From: JBBQKF01 sp038326615
Lineage (GTDB): Bacteria > Bacillota > Clostridia > Saccharofermentanales > UBA5734
Direction of reading: 5' to 3'
DNA length: 27,069 nucleotides
Assembly (NCBI GenBank): GCA_038326615.1
Contig: JBBQKF010000039.1
Span: forward strand, 1-27,069
Part shown: positions 1 through 7,488 of the stretch, one piece after another
Numbering within the stretch: position 1 is the first letter of the stretch
How the letters are laid out: every line of letters starts with the position of its first letter
The notes under the pieces: model-generated
Databases searched by the model: none
The model's input: the letters and a program-made list of their open reading frames with translations, nothing else
Told to the model about the DNA's origin: nothing
Program-made: the position numbers and the translations under genes

Positions 1-9
1 ATTTTTATT

Positions 10-663
10 GTGAAAATTATTTCAGATAACGGTAACAGCGAAATGATTAACAGCCAGACTGTGGGAAACCTTGTTAATGAAAAGCATCCCGATATTTCAA
101 GACTGATTGATTCAATATCAAAATTCTCTAAAAATGAAAATGAAAATGAAAATGAAAATAAAAATGAAAATGATAATGAAAATGATAATGATAATGAAAA
201 TGAAAATGAAAATGAAAATGAAAATGAAAATGAAAATGAAAATGAAAATGAAAATGAAAATGAAAATGAAAATGAAAATGAAAATGAAAATGATAATGAA
301 AATGATAATGATAATGATAATGATAATGATAATGAAAATGAAAATGAAAATGATAATGATAATGAAAATGAAAATGATAATGAAAATGAAAATGAAAGCG
401 ATAGCAAAAATGAATTAAATGAATCTTTATCAGCACCAATTTCACTAAGCTTACATGTTACAGAAGTTATTAATGAGCTAATTACTAATCTAAATCTCAC
501 AAATTACCAGCAAAACGAATTATTTTCTATTTCGAAGTATGCATCAATACGTGAAAAACCAGTTTCCGATATTCTAAATGATTTCCGAACATATAAAACT
601 TTTACAAAAAAGGAAGGGAAGGCAATATATGAACAATTACGAAAAATTCTTATTGAGCCCTAA
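10..663 (+). CDS. Uncharacterised protein with long Glu/Asp-Asn repeat, overlapping splB
   Basis: I do not recognise this protein. Residues 42-129 are a pure alternation of Asn with Glu or Asp, encoded by 44 AATGAA/AATGAT hexamers. Flanking it are an ordinary N-terminal stretch (residues 1-41) and a C-terminal part (about residues 140-217) of mixed charged and hydrophobic sequence that looks like a small helical domain (ELITNLNLTNYQQNELF, then KKEGKAIYEQLRKIL). The last 35 bases overlap the start of splB in another frame, so the two are probably translationally coupled and co-transcribed; a role linked to SplB or spore UV resistance is inference from position only. The start is uncertain: GTG at 10 has no visible ribosome binding site, an in-frame ATG lies at 43, and the frame stays open to the left edge, so the gene may begin outside the window. 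The acidic repeat is probably disordered. Confidence 0.65.
   Translation: MKIISDNGNSEMINSQTVGNLVNEKHPDISRLIDSISKFSKNENENENENKNENDNENDNDNENENENENENENENENENENENENENENENENDNENDNDNDNDNDNENENENDNDNENENDNENENESDSKNELNESLSAPISLSLHVTEVINELITNLNLTNYQQNELFSISKYASIREKPVSDILNDFRTYKTFTKKEGKAIYEQLRKILIEP
133..396 (+). repeat. Hexanucleotide array (AATGAA/AATGAT), 44 units
   Basis: Forty-four consecutive 6-bp units, AATGAA or AATGAT with one AATAAA, lie inside the coding region and encode the (Asn-Glu/Asp)n tract. Codon choice is uniform (AAT, GAA, GAT only), which points to recent expansion by slippage rather than selection for an acidic protein segment with varied codons. Because the unit is 6 bp, gain or loss of units changes protein length but not frame. 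The two other forward frames and one reverse frame are also open through it. Confidence 0.95.
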
Positions 664-1624
664 TTTTAAATATGTTTATATCGAAGACGATGTACAAGAT
701 CATCCTGTAACCAGAGAAATTCTAAGTAAGCTACATAATCCACAAAAGATAACTATTAAACATTATAAGGATGTTTTTTGTAGAAAGAATCAAGATTTTG
801 CTATGCAAAAGGAAAGTGTACAGATAATCTTGGCAAAAAAAAGAACCTCTTTTCTTTATAAAGGCTCAAGAATGTGCGACAGCTTTGGGAATGAAAACTT
901 TATGTACTGTGCGGACATTATGAATTGTGTTTACCAATGCGAATATTGTTATTTACAAGGGATGTATCAAAGTGCAAATCTAGTAATTTTTGTAAATTTA
1001 GAAGATACATTTGCTGAAATCGAAAGACAATTGACAAATGAGCCGATGTATCTTTGTATTTCATATGACACAGATTTACTTGCGATAGAAAATATCACAG
1101 GATTTGTTGCAAAATGGATTGAATTTGCAAGGGGAAAAGATGGACTTACTATTGAACTTCGAACAAAGAGTGCAAATTTTAATTCAATTTCAAAATTTGA
1201 TCCACCACAAAACATAATGCTAGCATGGAGCATATCGCCATCTAAAATAATACAGGCATATGAACATAAAACGCCGTCTTTGAATTCTCGTTTGAATTCT
1301 ATGAATCAAGCAATCGAGATGGGTTGGAAAGTGCGATTAATCATAGACCCAATGATTCATACTAATGATTGGAAAACACAATATTCCGAATTAGCCGACT
1401 TAATTAAAAAAGAGATTCAAATAGATAAACTTCCCGAGATGAGCGTTGGAGTATTTAGAGTTCCTAAGGAAAATTTGAAAATTATGCGAGGAATATATCC
1501 TAATTCCAAGCTATTGGCTTATCCATTTACATTATCTGAATCTGGTTGGTCATACACAAAAGAACAATGTATTGAAATGCAAAAATTCATGGAGTATCAG
1601 TTCAAAACCATAATTAGTGAATAA
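629..1624 (+). CDS. splB: Spore photoproduct lyase (radical SAM)
   Basis: SplB reverses the spore photoproduct (5-thyminyl-5,6-dihydrothymine) in germinating spores, using a 4Fe-4S cluster and S-adenosylmethionine. The protein (331 aa from this start, near the usual family length) has the radical-SAM cluster motif CVYQCEYCYLQ (C-x3-C-x2-C) at about residues 100-107, as in known SplB proteins. A Cys in YLCISYDTD (about residue 143) is a candidate for the conserved H-donating Cys (Cys141 in B. subtilis); that alignment is by eye. ATG 629 is chosen because AGGAAGGG (611-618) sits about 10 bases upstream; the in-frame ATG at 578 lacks a site and lies well inside the previous gene. The 35-bp overlap with that gene suggests coupling. 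Forespore (sigma-G) control is usual for the family, but I see no promoter here, so it probably lies left of the window. Confidence 0.92.
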   Translation: MNNYEKFLLSPNFKYVYIEDDVQDHPVTREILSKLHNPQKITIKHYKDVFCRKNQDFAMQKESVQIILAKKRTSFLYKGSRMCDSFGNENFMYCADIMNCVYQCEYCYLQGMYQSANLVIFVNLEDTFAEIERQLTNEPMYLCISYDTDLLAIENITGFVAKWIEFARGKDGLTIELRTKSANFNSISKFDPPQNIMLAWSISPSKIIQAYEHKTPSLNSRLNSMNQAIEMGWKVRLIIDPMIHTNDWKTQYSELADLIKKEIQIDKLPEMSVGVFRVPKENLKIMRGIYPNSKLLAYPFTLSESGWSYTKEQCIEMQKFMEYQFKTIISE

Positions 1625-1691
1625 AAACACCAAAAATACAATGAAAACATTGAAATAGTCAGTTTATTATCTTTTATAATAAGTCAAACTA

Positions 1692-1720
1692 TTGAAAAAT
1701 TTTCACTTTATAGGTAAAAT
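1692..1720 (+). promoter_or_regulatory. Candidate sigma-A promoter for the glycosyltransferase gene
   Basis: TTGAAA (1692-1697), a 17-bp spacer and TAAAAT (1715-1720) lie in the 238-bp gap after splB. Both hexamers are one base from consensus, but in such AT-rich DNA chance matches are common. Confidence 0.4.
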
Positions 1721-1754
1721 TAGCATGGTGCATTTAAAGCCGTTGAAAAATTAA

Positions 1755-1804
1755 TGAAACTAAAAAATTAAGGAAACTAAAAAATAAGGAAACTAAAAAA
1801 TTAA
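1755..1804 (+). repeat. Three tandem copies of a 16-17 bp unit
   Basis: The units are TGAAACTAAAAAATTAA (1755-1771), GGAAACTAAAAAATAA (1772-1787) and GGAAACTAAAAAATTAA (1788-1804). They lie between the candidate promoter and the TTG start at 1863, in the presumed leader. No function is evident; this is one of several unrelated tandem arrays in the window. Confidence 0.85.
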
Positions 1805-1862
1805 ATAAATTAGAGAAATGTGATGAATTTGAAAAATTGGTAGAATTGGAGGAAGAAATAAT

Positions 1863-2948
1863 TTGGATAAAGAATTATCGGAAATCTTTGAGAAAATATG
1901 TATAATTATTCCTTCATATAACCCCGATGAGAAATTTCTTGCTGTAGTTGATTCACTTGTTAGGACAGGGTTTAAAAAAATACTTATTGTAAATGATGGC
2001 AGCAGGGCTGATTGCCAAATATATTTTGACAAGGCATGCGAGTTTTCGCAATGTGAGGTTTTAAGGCATTATCGGAATTACGGTAAGGGAAGAGCTCTTA
2101 AAACAGCCTTTAATCATTATTTGAATAATTATCTTGAAATGAAAGGTGCTGTAACAGTTGATGCAGATAATCAACATCATATTGACGATATCGTAAATTG
2201 CGCTTTAGCGATACTTTCTAACCCGGACAACCTTATTTTGGGTGTCAGGGACTTTGTAGGAGTTGAAAATGTTCCAACTATGAATAAACTAGGGAATCTT
2301 ATTACAAGTTGGGTCTTCCGAGTATTATGCGGGATTTCTGTTTCTGATACTCAGACAGGTCTTAGAGCCGCATCAAATGATGTAATAAATACCTTTCTTG
2401 ATTTGCCTGGTGAAAAATTTGAATACGAGACCAATATGCTTATTGAAACAAAAAGAAAATCAATAAACTTATTCGAGGTTAAAATTAAAACAGTATATAT
2501 CGGCAAAAACGAGTCGTCGCATTTCAATCCCTTTATCGATTCAATAAGAATTTATGCTTTGATTTTAAAGTATTTGTCTTCATCGATTGCTTCTTTTGTT
2601 ATAGATCTTTCGATATTTACAATTCTGATGATTATAGCTGGAGGAATGAATCTTGAAATGAAAATTGCAATATCAACTGTTGTTGCCAGAGTTATATCTT
2701 CTTTTGTAAACTTCAATATTAATCATCGTGTAGTTTTTAAATCAGATATTTCTTTTAAATCAACAGTCTGGAAGTATTACATACTTGCTGTAGTTTTGAT
2801 GGCTGCTTCAATGACTGGGGTATATTTTTTAACGAGATTAACAGGGTTTAATTCTACCGTAATCAAAGGGTTTGTGGATTTTACTCTTTTTCTGGCAAGT
2901 TTTCAGATTCAGAGAGAATGGGTTTTTGCTAACAAGAAACCTAAATGA
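1863..2948 (+). CDS. GT2 family glycosyltransferase with C-terminal GtrA-like membrane domain
   Basis: The N-terminal half is a family 2, dolichyl-phosphate-mannose-synthase-like glycosyltransferase: opening strand CIIIPSYNP (about residue 13), VNDGS (43-47), the metal/nucleotide-binding VDADNQH (99-105) and DTQTGLR (162-168). Residues about 234-357 are hydrophobic with about four membrane segments and resemble the GtrA/DPMS C-terminal domain. The likely reaction is transfer of a sugar from a nucleotide donor to undecaprenyl phosphate, with the membrane domain helping flip or present the lipid-linked sugar (known for the family, inferred here). The start is TTG 1863, placed 7 bases after GGAGGAAG (1848-1855). 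Downstream genes also act on surface glycans. The sugar cannot be read from sequence. Confidence 0.88.
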   Translation: MDKELSEIFEKICIIIPSYNPDEKFLAVVDSLVRTGFKKILIVNDGSRADCQIYFDKACEFSQCEVLRHYRNYGKGRALKTAFNHYLNNYLEMKGAVTVDADNQHHIDDIVNCALAILSNPDNLILGVRDFVGVENVPTMNKLGNLITSWVFRVLCGISVSDTQTGLRAASNDVINTFLDLPGEKFEYETNMLIETKRKSINLFEVKIKTVYIGKNESSHFNPFIDSIRIYALILKYLSSSIASFVIDLSIFTILMIIAGGMNLEMKIAISTVVARVISSFVNFNINHRVVFKSDISFKSTVWKYYILAVVLMAASMTGVYFLTRLTGFNSTVIKGFVDFTLFLASFQIQREWVFANKKPK

Positions 2949-3006
2949 TTTCAGGTAAATAAATATGATACAACAAGAGCGGTTCTCTTACGGAAAGAAT
3001 TTTAAC

Positions 3007-3034
3007 TTGACTATTAAGCCTAATAAAATATTTT
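3007..3034 (+). promoter_or_regulatory. Candidate sigma-A promoter for the phosphodiester glycosidase gene
   Basis: TTGACT (3007-3012), a 16-bp spacer and TATTTT (3029-3034) lie just before the ribosome binding site of the next gene. The -35 box is one base from consensus. The implied leader is very short, about 18 bases. Confidence 0.4.
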
Positions 3035-3058
3035 GTAATCAGAAGGATGATGATTAAT

Positions 3059-4117
3059 ATGAAAAAACATAGCTTTTATGAAGCAAGCAATGATCTCAAA
3101 GGCGCTGTAGGCGATATAAAGAGAAGTCAAAAAAAAAGTAGTACGAGAAAAAAACTAATAACAAGGATATTGGTAGGTTTACTAATTTTTGTGATTAGCC
3201 TGGCAGTTCTTTTTTTTGGAGCACTTAGTTTGATTCATTATGGACCATACCCAAAAACACGAGCACTGTTTGTAAATACTGTAATGGAAACAAGTGCAGC
3301 AAAATTTATGGCGCAATGGTTTATGAGTGATGAAGAGATTAAAGAGTCAATTAAGAAAAATTCGGTTGGCGATTTCGAAGACAAGACAACAAACACAGGT
3401 GAAATTATTGTGCCATCAATGTCCCCTTCAGATACAAAAGATCTTGAAATAATTGATATAAAAGGTGGTACTTATAAGGGTAAACTTATGATTGTTAAGG
3501 ATCCATCTAGAATTTCTGTTGCTGCATTACAAAAATTTGGAGAAGGACAAGGCAAGCGGACTCATGAAATCATTATTGAAAATAAGGCTGTCGCAGGGAT
3601 AAATGCCGGAGGATTTCAAGATAATTATGGCAAAGGCGATGGAGGAACACCAGATGGAATAATAATCCAAAAAGGTGCTATAAGATACGGGTCATTAAGG
3701 GGCACTTATAATGTAATTGGCTTTGATGATAATCATATACTGACTATTGGTAAAATGACAGGGCAGCAAGCTATTGACCGGAAAATTCAGGAAGCAATCA
3801 GTTTTGGACCTTTTCTTATTATGAATGGGGAACCAGCTAAAGCACTCGGTACCGGTGGAGGACTTAATCCAAGAACCGCAGTTGGTCAAAGAAAAGATGG
3901 AGCAGTTCTTCTTCTGGTTATTGATGGAAGACAGCCGTCAAGCCTTGGAGCTCTTTACACTGATTTGATTGATATTATGCTTGAATATGGAGCATATAAT
4001 GCAGCAAATCTTGACGGTGGATCATCAACTGTAATGGTGTATAAGGATAAAATAATAAACACATGCGTTTCACTTTATGGACCACGCAAAACCCCTAGTG
4101 CAATTATTGTTAAATAA
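3059..4117 (+). CDS. Membrane-anchored phosphodiester glycosidase (NAGPA/DUF2233 type)
   Basis: After a basic cytoplasmic N-terminus there is one membrane segment (about residues 34-60, LITRILVGLLIFVISLAVLF), then an extracellular domain whose C-terminal half matches the NAGPA/phosphodiester-glycosidase fold: AGINAGGF, a GPFLIMNG-like segment, GLNPRTAVGQ, LLVIDGRQ, and the hallmark ANLDGGSSTVM followed by RKTPSAIIV. Family members cleave sugar phosphodiesters or modify exopolysaccharide and teichoic-acid-like polymers; the substrate here is unknown. ATGs occur at 3047, 3050 and 3059. The first abuts the AGAAGG site (3041-3046) with no spacing, so 3059 (12 bases downstream) is preferred. The gene lies between a glycosyltransferase and a PIG-L deacetylase, consistent with surface glycan remodelling. 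Confidence 0.85.
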   Translation: MKKHSFYEASNDLKGAVGDIKRSQKKSSTRKKLITRILVGLLIFVISLAVLFFGALSLIHYGPYPKTRALFVNTVMETSAAKFMAQWFMSDEEIKESIKKNSVGDFEDKTTNTGEIIVPSMSPSDTKDLEIIDIKGGTYKGKLMIVKDPSRISVAALQKFGEGQGKRTHEIIIENKAVAGINAGGFQDNYGKGDGGTPDGIIIQKGAIRYGSLRGTYNVIGFDDNHILTIGKMTGQQAIDRKIQEAISFGPFLIMNGEPAKALGTGGGLNPRTAVGQRKDGAVLLLVIDGRQPSSLGALYTDLIDIMLEYGAYNAANLDGGSSTVMVYKDKIINTCVSLYGPRKTPSAIIVK

Positions 4118-4253
4118 AATTCGCCATTAATATTAAAGCATTTTGTCTTTTTATTGTGTTATATAAAATATGGATATATTTTTAAGCTTCAGAATAATTA
4201 TTACTGACATTTTGAAGATTACGAATCTTAAAACATAAGTTGAAAGGAAATTA

Positions 4254-5351
4254 ATGATGAAAAATCCTGAAAATAAGAAATCAAAAAAACGAATACATGG
4301 AGGGTGGATTGCAGCAATTCTGATTCCGATATTAATTGTTTCATCTTTACTGTTCGTTTTTTCAAAATATCTATATGGTGTTGAATATTATTCACCGACA
4401 GTTACCCTTGAGAAATATATTGATTATATCCGCACTAGCCAATATGAAAAAGCCATGCAGATGGTTGGATTAAAAGCAAGCAATTTCAATGGCACTAAAG
4501 AATATGGAACATATTTCAAACAACTATATGGTGCAAATATAAGCGACATGGCCTTTACTGAAAGAAAACTGAAGAGAACGAATAATAGTCTATTTTATGA
4601 TGTAAGAATTAATAATAAAATAACACAAAACTTTAAACTTACAAAAACAGATGTAAAAAAGATGTATATTTTTGATACCTGGAACATTGAATTATTAAGT
4701 CCGCTCACTTTCAAAACTGTAATAATAAGAACATTGCCAGGCATCGATTTTACCATTAATGGAAAGTCGGTTGGCAAAGAGTACATTTTGCCTGTAGCTG
4801 ACTATTCTATTGATAACTATAAAAATGTTAAAGATAGTAATAAAAATATTACTGTGAAAACCCTGAAAATTCCTGAAATAGCCGTAGTTTCATCAATTGA
4901 AGCACTTACATCATCAGGTGCAAAATGCAAAGTAGATCTTTTAAGTGATAAAAACCAAGAAATTACATATTCTGTTAAAATGCCTATTTCTGAATCCTTT
5001 TCAACAGAAATTAAATCAGCGGCGGAAAAAATAACAAAAAAATATACTGAATATGTTCAAAAAGAAACTAGCTTTTCAAAACTTTCGCCAATGATTTATA
5101 AAAACACAAAAATTTATGACGACTTAAGAACTTTCTATAATGGCTGGGCAACTCCTCATGATTCACAAGGTTTTGGCGAAGTTAAATTTTTTGATTTACA
5201 GTATTTTGATGATAATCACACTACAGTAGGGGTGGAATTCAATTATTTTGTATTTAAATTTGGAAAGAGATTTGATTATACTGTTAATTATCATGTATAT
5301 ATGCTTAAGGTTAACGGTATCTGGATGCTAGCGGATCTTAGCATTGCATAG
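4254..5351 (+). CDS. Uncharacterised membrane-anchored extracellular protein
   Basis: I cannot assign a family. The protein has a basic N-terminus, a single membrane segment (about residues 18-40, WIAAILIPILIVSSLLFVFS) and about 320 outward-facing residues. Just after the membrane comes VTLEKYIDYIRTSQYEKAMQM, which resembles the start of NTF2-like domains found in TcaA-like and penicillin-binding proteins; the C-terminus (FDYTVNYHVYMLKVNGIWMLADLSIA) also ends like an NTF2-type fold. The middle contains LPGIDFTINGKSVGK, a beta-rich stretch reminiscent of repeat units in TcaA-like proteins. These similarities are by eye and weak. GAAAGGA (4242-4248) serves ATG 4254 or, with better spacing, ATG 4257. 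No terminator is seen before it, so it may be read together with the upstream glycosidase gene. Confidence 0.75.
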   Translation: MMKNPENKKSKKRIHGGWIAAILIPILIVSSLLFVFSKYLYGVEYYSPTVTLEKYIDYIRTSQYEKAMQMVGLKASNFNGTKEYGTYFKQLYGANISDMAFTERKLKRTNNSLFYDVRINNKITQNFKLTKTDVKKMYIFDTWNIELLSPLTFKTVIIRTLPGIDFTINGKSVGKEYILPVADYSIDNYKNVKDSNKNITVKTLKIPEIAVVSSIEALTSSGAKCKVDLLSDKNQEITYSVKMPISESFSTEIKSAAEKITKKYTEYVQKETSFSKLSPMIYKNTKIYDDLRTFYNGWATPHDSQGFGEVKFFDLQYFDDNHTTVGVEFNYFVFKFGKRFDYTVNYHVYMLKVNGIWMLADLSIA

Positions 5352-5413
5352 GCTCTTTGAATCGAACAGCATAACATTGAACAGTAAAATGTAGCAAAGC
5401 AGGACAATAGTAA

Positions 5414-5488
5414 AGAATAGATTAGATTAGAATAGAATAGAATAGATTAGAGTAGAATAGATTAGAGTAGTTGAGAGTAGTTGAGAGC
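5414..5488 (+). repeat. Pentanucleotide array (AGAAT/AGATT/AGAGT/AGTTG)
   Basis: About fifteen 5-bp units starting with AG lie in the 241-bp gap before the PIG-L gene: mostly AGAAT and AGATT, grading into AGAGT and AGTTG at the right end. The graded variants suggest an older slippage array. Immediately after it an inverted repeat GCAATA (5487-5492) / TATTGC (5501-5506) could form a small hairpin. The rest of the gap shows nothing else convincing. Confidence 0.85.
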
Positions 5489-5592
5489 AATATGAAGTAG
5501 TATTGCAATATAGAGAAATATATAGTAAACGGTATATCAGGTTGATATTGATATGAAGAATTAAGCACTATATAGCAGGATGGAGTAATCAA

Positions 5593-7212
5593 TTGATTAG
5601 TTGCAGAATCAAAAACAGAAAAATTCTTTTCGGATTTTCAAAATTTCTGATATTTATATTACTTCTTTATTCAAGCAATTTAAATGCATATGCCAAAGAA
5701 CCAATGATGTTAAATGAGAATGATTCTTATGATTTGACATCCACCTGCGCACTAATTGTTTCTCAAAATTCTGCTCTAATGAAGAACATGACAGATACAT
5801 CGCTTAAAACAATTTGGAGTACAAAGGGTAATTCCTCGATAGAAATAAGCTCAAAAAAAGAGTTGGGTTCACTTTACATTGAGTGGGAAACACTTCCTTC
5901 TTCGTGGGCAGTTTCAATTTATAACAACATTGCTAATTTGAATAGTACCAGTAATATTGACAGCAACAGTAGTAGTATTAATAATAATATAAATAATAAT
6001 ACTGACAATAGTATAAACAATAGTGCTAACAACAGTACTAGTAACGATGTTAACAAAAATAGTAATAATAATGATAATAGTCTCTGGAGTGAAGAAAAAG
6101 TCTATGGACAAAGTGGATTTGTTAATGAATACGTAAAATTGCCACCTAATAACGGCAATATAAGAATTAGTATTAAATCTGATTCAGGGTCAGCTTCAAT
6201 CGCTCGATTAAGAATTTTCTCTAAAGGTAATCCACCCCCTGGAATACAAAATTGGGATGAACCTTTAAAGAAAGCAGACATGTTGCTAATTTCAACTCAT
6301 GCTGATGATGAGTTTCTCTATTTCGGAGGAATAATACCTACCTATGCCGGAGATAGGGGCAAAAAAGTTCAGATCGCGTATCTTATTAATCACGAATTAT
6401 TACGTGATCGTGAATTGCTTTCAGGATTATGGATTTGCGGAGTTAGAAATTATCCGGTATTTTCTAAATTAAAAGATATATATGCCCCAAATTACGCTGC
6501 TGCGCTTAAAGTTTATAGTTCAGACGTAGTTTTGGATTATCAGACAGGGCTAATAAGAAGATTCAAACCTAATGTTGTCGTTGGACACGACCTAAATGGT
6601 GAATACGGTCATGGGGCACATATTCTTAACGCGAGAAACCTTACACAATCAATTATTCTTGCTAACAAGCATGGAGCATACCCTGCATCAGAAGAAAAAT
6701 ATGGTCTTTGGGAAATAAAGAAGTGCTATTTACATTTATATGCAACCAATCAAATAATAATGGATTGGACAAAACCCCTCGAAAACTTTAGTGGAAAAAC
6801 AGCATGGGAAATGGCAATCCTTGGATACGGTCAACATTTTTCTCAGCACAAATTTAAATTCCGTGTAAGAATTGAAGGGCCATACGATTGTAGAAAATTC
6901 GGATTATACTACACAACAGTAGGACTAGATATAAATAAAGATGATTTATTTGAAAATGTCGCTAATTCTATAAACAGTACTTCGATATCAGATTCTGGCT
7001 CCATGCAAAGTGCAACCTCGCAAATCAATGGTTCTGGAAATAGTTCCTCTATTTACTCAAGCAATTTTTCTGAAATAAATTCCGACGTAAAATCGTCTTC
7101 ATTAAAACCCAATGAAAATAACAAAACAAGCGCAATTGTATTTGCAAGTGCAGGGTTTTCTTTAGCGATTATCCTAGGGATATTCCTTATTTCAAAGAGA
7201 CGAAAACATTAA
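5593..7212 (+). CDS. Membrane-anchored PIG-L/LmbE-type deacetylase with Asn/Ser-rich insertion
   Basis: The catalytic domain (about residues 228-445) belongs to the PIG-L/LmbE zinc N-deacetylases: THADDE (235-240) supplies the His-Asp-Asp metal/base motif (an HxDDE form with Ala where Pro is usual) and GHDLNGEYGHGAH (331-343) the second metal-binding His group. Residues 1-34 look like a signal peptide, and a C-terminal segment (about 512-534) followed by KRRKH is a membrane anchor, so the enzyme should act outside the cell, probably on N-acetylated surface sugars. The N-terminal region (about 45-210) looks like a beta-sandwich carbohydrate-binding (F5/8-like) domain, interrupted by an Asn/Ser-rich stretch (113-163). 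A second low-complexity linker (about 450-510) precedes the anchor. The TTG start at 5593 is 7 bases after GGAG (5582-5585). Confidence 0.85.
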   Translation: MISCRIKNRKILFGFSKFLIFILLLYSSNLNAYAKEPMMLNENDSYDLTSTCALIVSQNSALMKNMTDTSLKTIWSTKGNSSIEISSKKELGSLYIEWETLPSSWAVSIYNNIANLNSTSNIDSNSSSINNNINNNTDNSINNSANNSTSNDVNKNSNNNDNSLWSEEKVYGQSGFVNEYVKLPPNNGNIRISIKSDSGSASIARLRIFSKGNPPPGIQNWDEPLKKADMLLISTHADDEFLYFGGIIPTYAGDRGKKVQIAYLINHELLRDRELLSGLWICGVRNYPVFSKLKDIYAPNYAAALKVYSSDVVLDYQTGLIRRFKPNVVVGHDLNGEYGHGAHILNARNLTQSIILANKHGAYPASEEKYGLWEIKKCYLHLYATNQIIMDWTKPLENFSGKTAWEMAILGYGQHFSQHKFKFRVRIEGPYDCRKFGLYYTTVGLDINKDDLFENVANSINSTSISDSGSMQSATSQINGSGNSSSIYSSNFSEINSDVKSSSLKPNENNKTSAIVFASAGFSLAIILGIFLISKRRKH

Positions 7213-7301
7213 AATTAATACCTGGCAATAGAAAAATAACAACAATATTGCTTAAACAAACCACATGCAGCATTTCTAATTGAATTTAAACTATGTTAAA
7301 A

Positions 7302-7330
7302 TTGAGACAACACATTATAAAACATATTAA
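7302..7330 (+). promoter_or_regulatory. Weak candidate promoter for galE
   Basis: TTGAGA (7302-7307), 17 bp, TATTAA (7325-7330). The -35 box is good and the -10 box poor. Downstream, about 7376-7474 is a degenerate AAATAAAT-rich stretch (another simple-sequence leader) ending at the galE ribosome binding site. Confidence 0.28.
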
Positions 7331-7488
7331 AATTATTAATAGATCCTATTTACTGCATTTATTATATGCAGCTAATACAAAAACGATTAATAAATATCCA
7401 AATAGCCAAATAAATAAACAATTTAAGATGTAAATAAGCAAATAAATAATACGTAAATAAATAGAGAAATAAATGGAGGTAAGTTTAA

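Noticed and set aside
107..445. Other open frames through the hexamer array (Met-Lys repeats forward, His-Phe repeats reverse)
   Set aside because: A 6-bp repeat without stops opens several frames at once; only the Asn-Glu/Asp frame continues into ordinary protein sequence on both sides.
578..628. Upstream ATG as start of splB
   Set aside because: There is no ribosome binding site, it would extend the overlap with the previous gene, and ATG 629 has a well-spaced AGGAAGGG.
2975..2989. AAGAG-CGGTT-CTCTT hairpin as terminator after the glycosyltransferase gene
   Set aside because: It has only a 5-bp stem and no T-run follows.
4215..4229. AAGATT-ACG-AATCTT hairpin before the unknown anchored protein
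   Set aside because: It has a 6-bp AT-rich stem with a 3-base loop and no tail; expected by chance in this composition.
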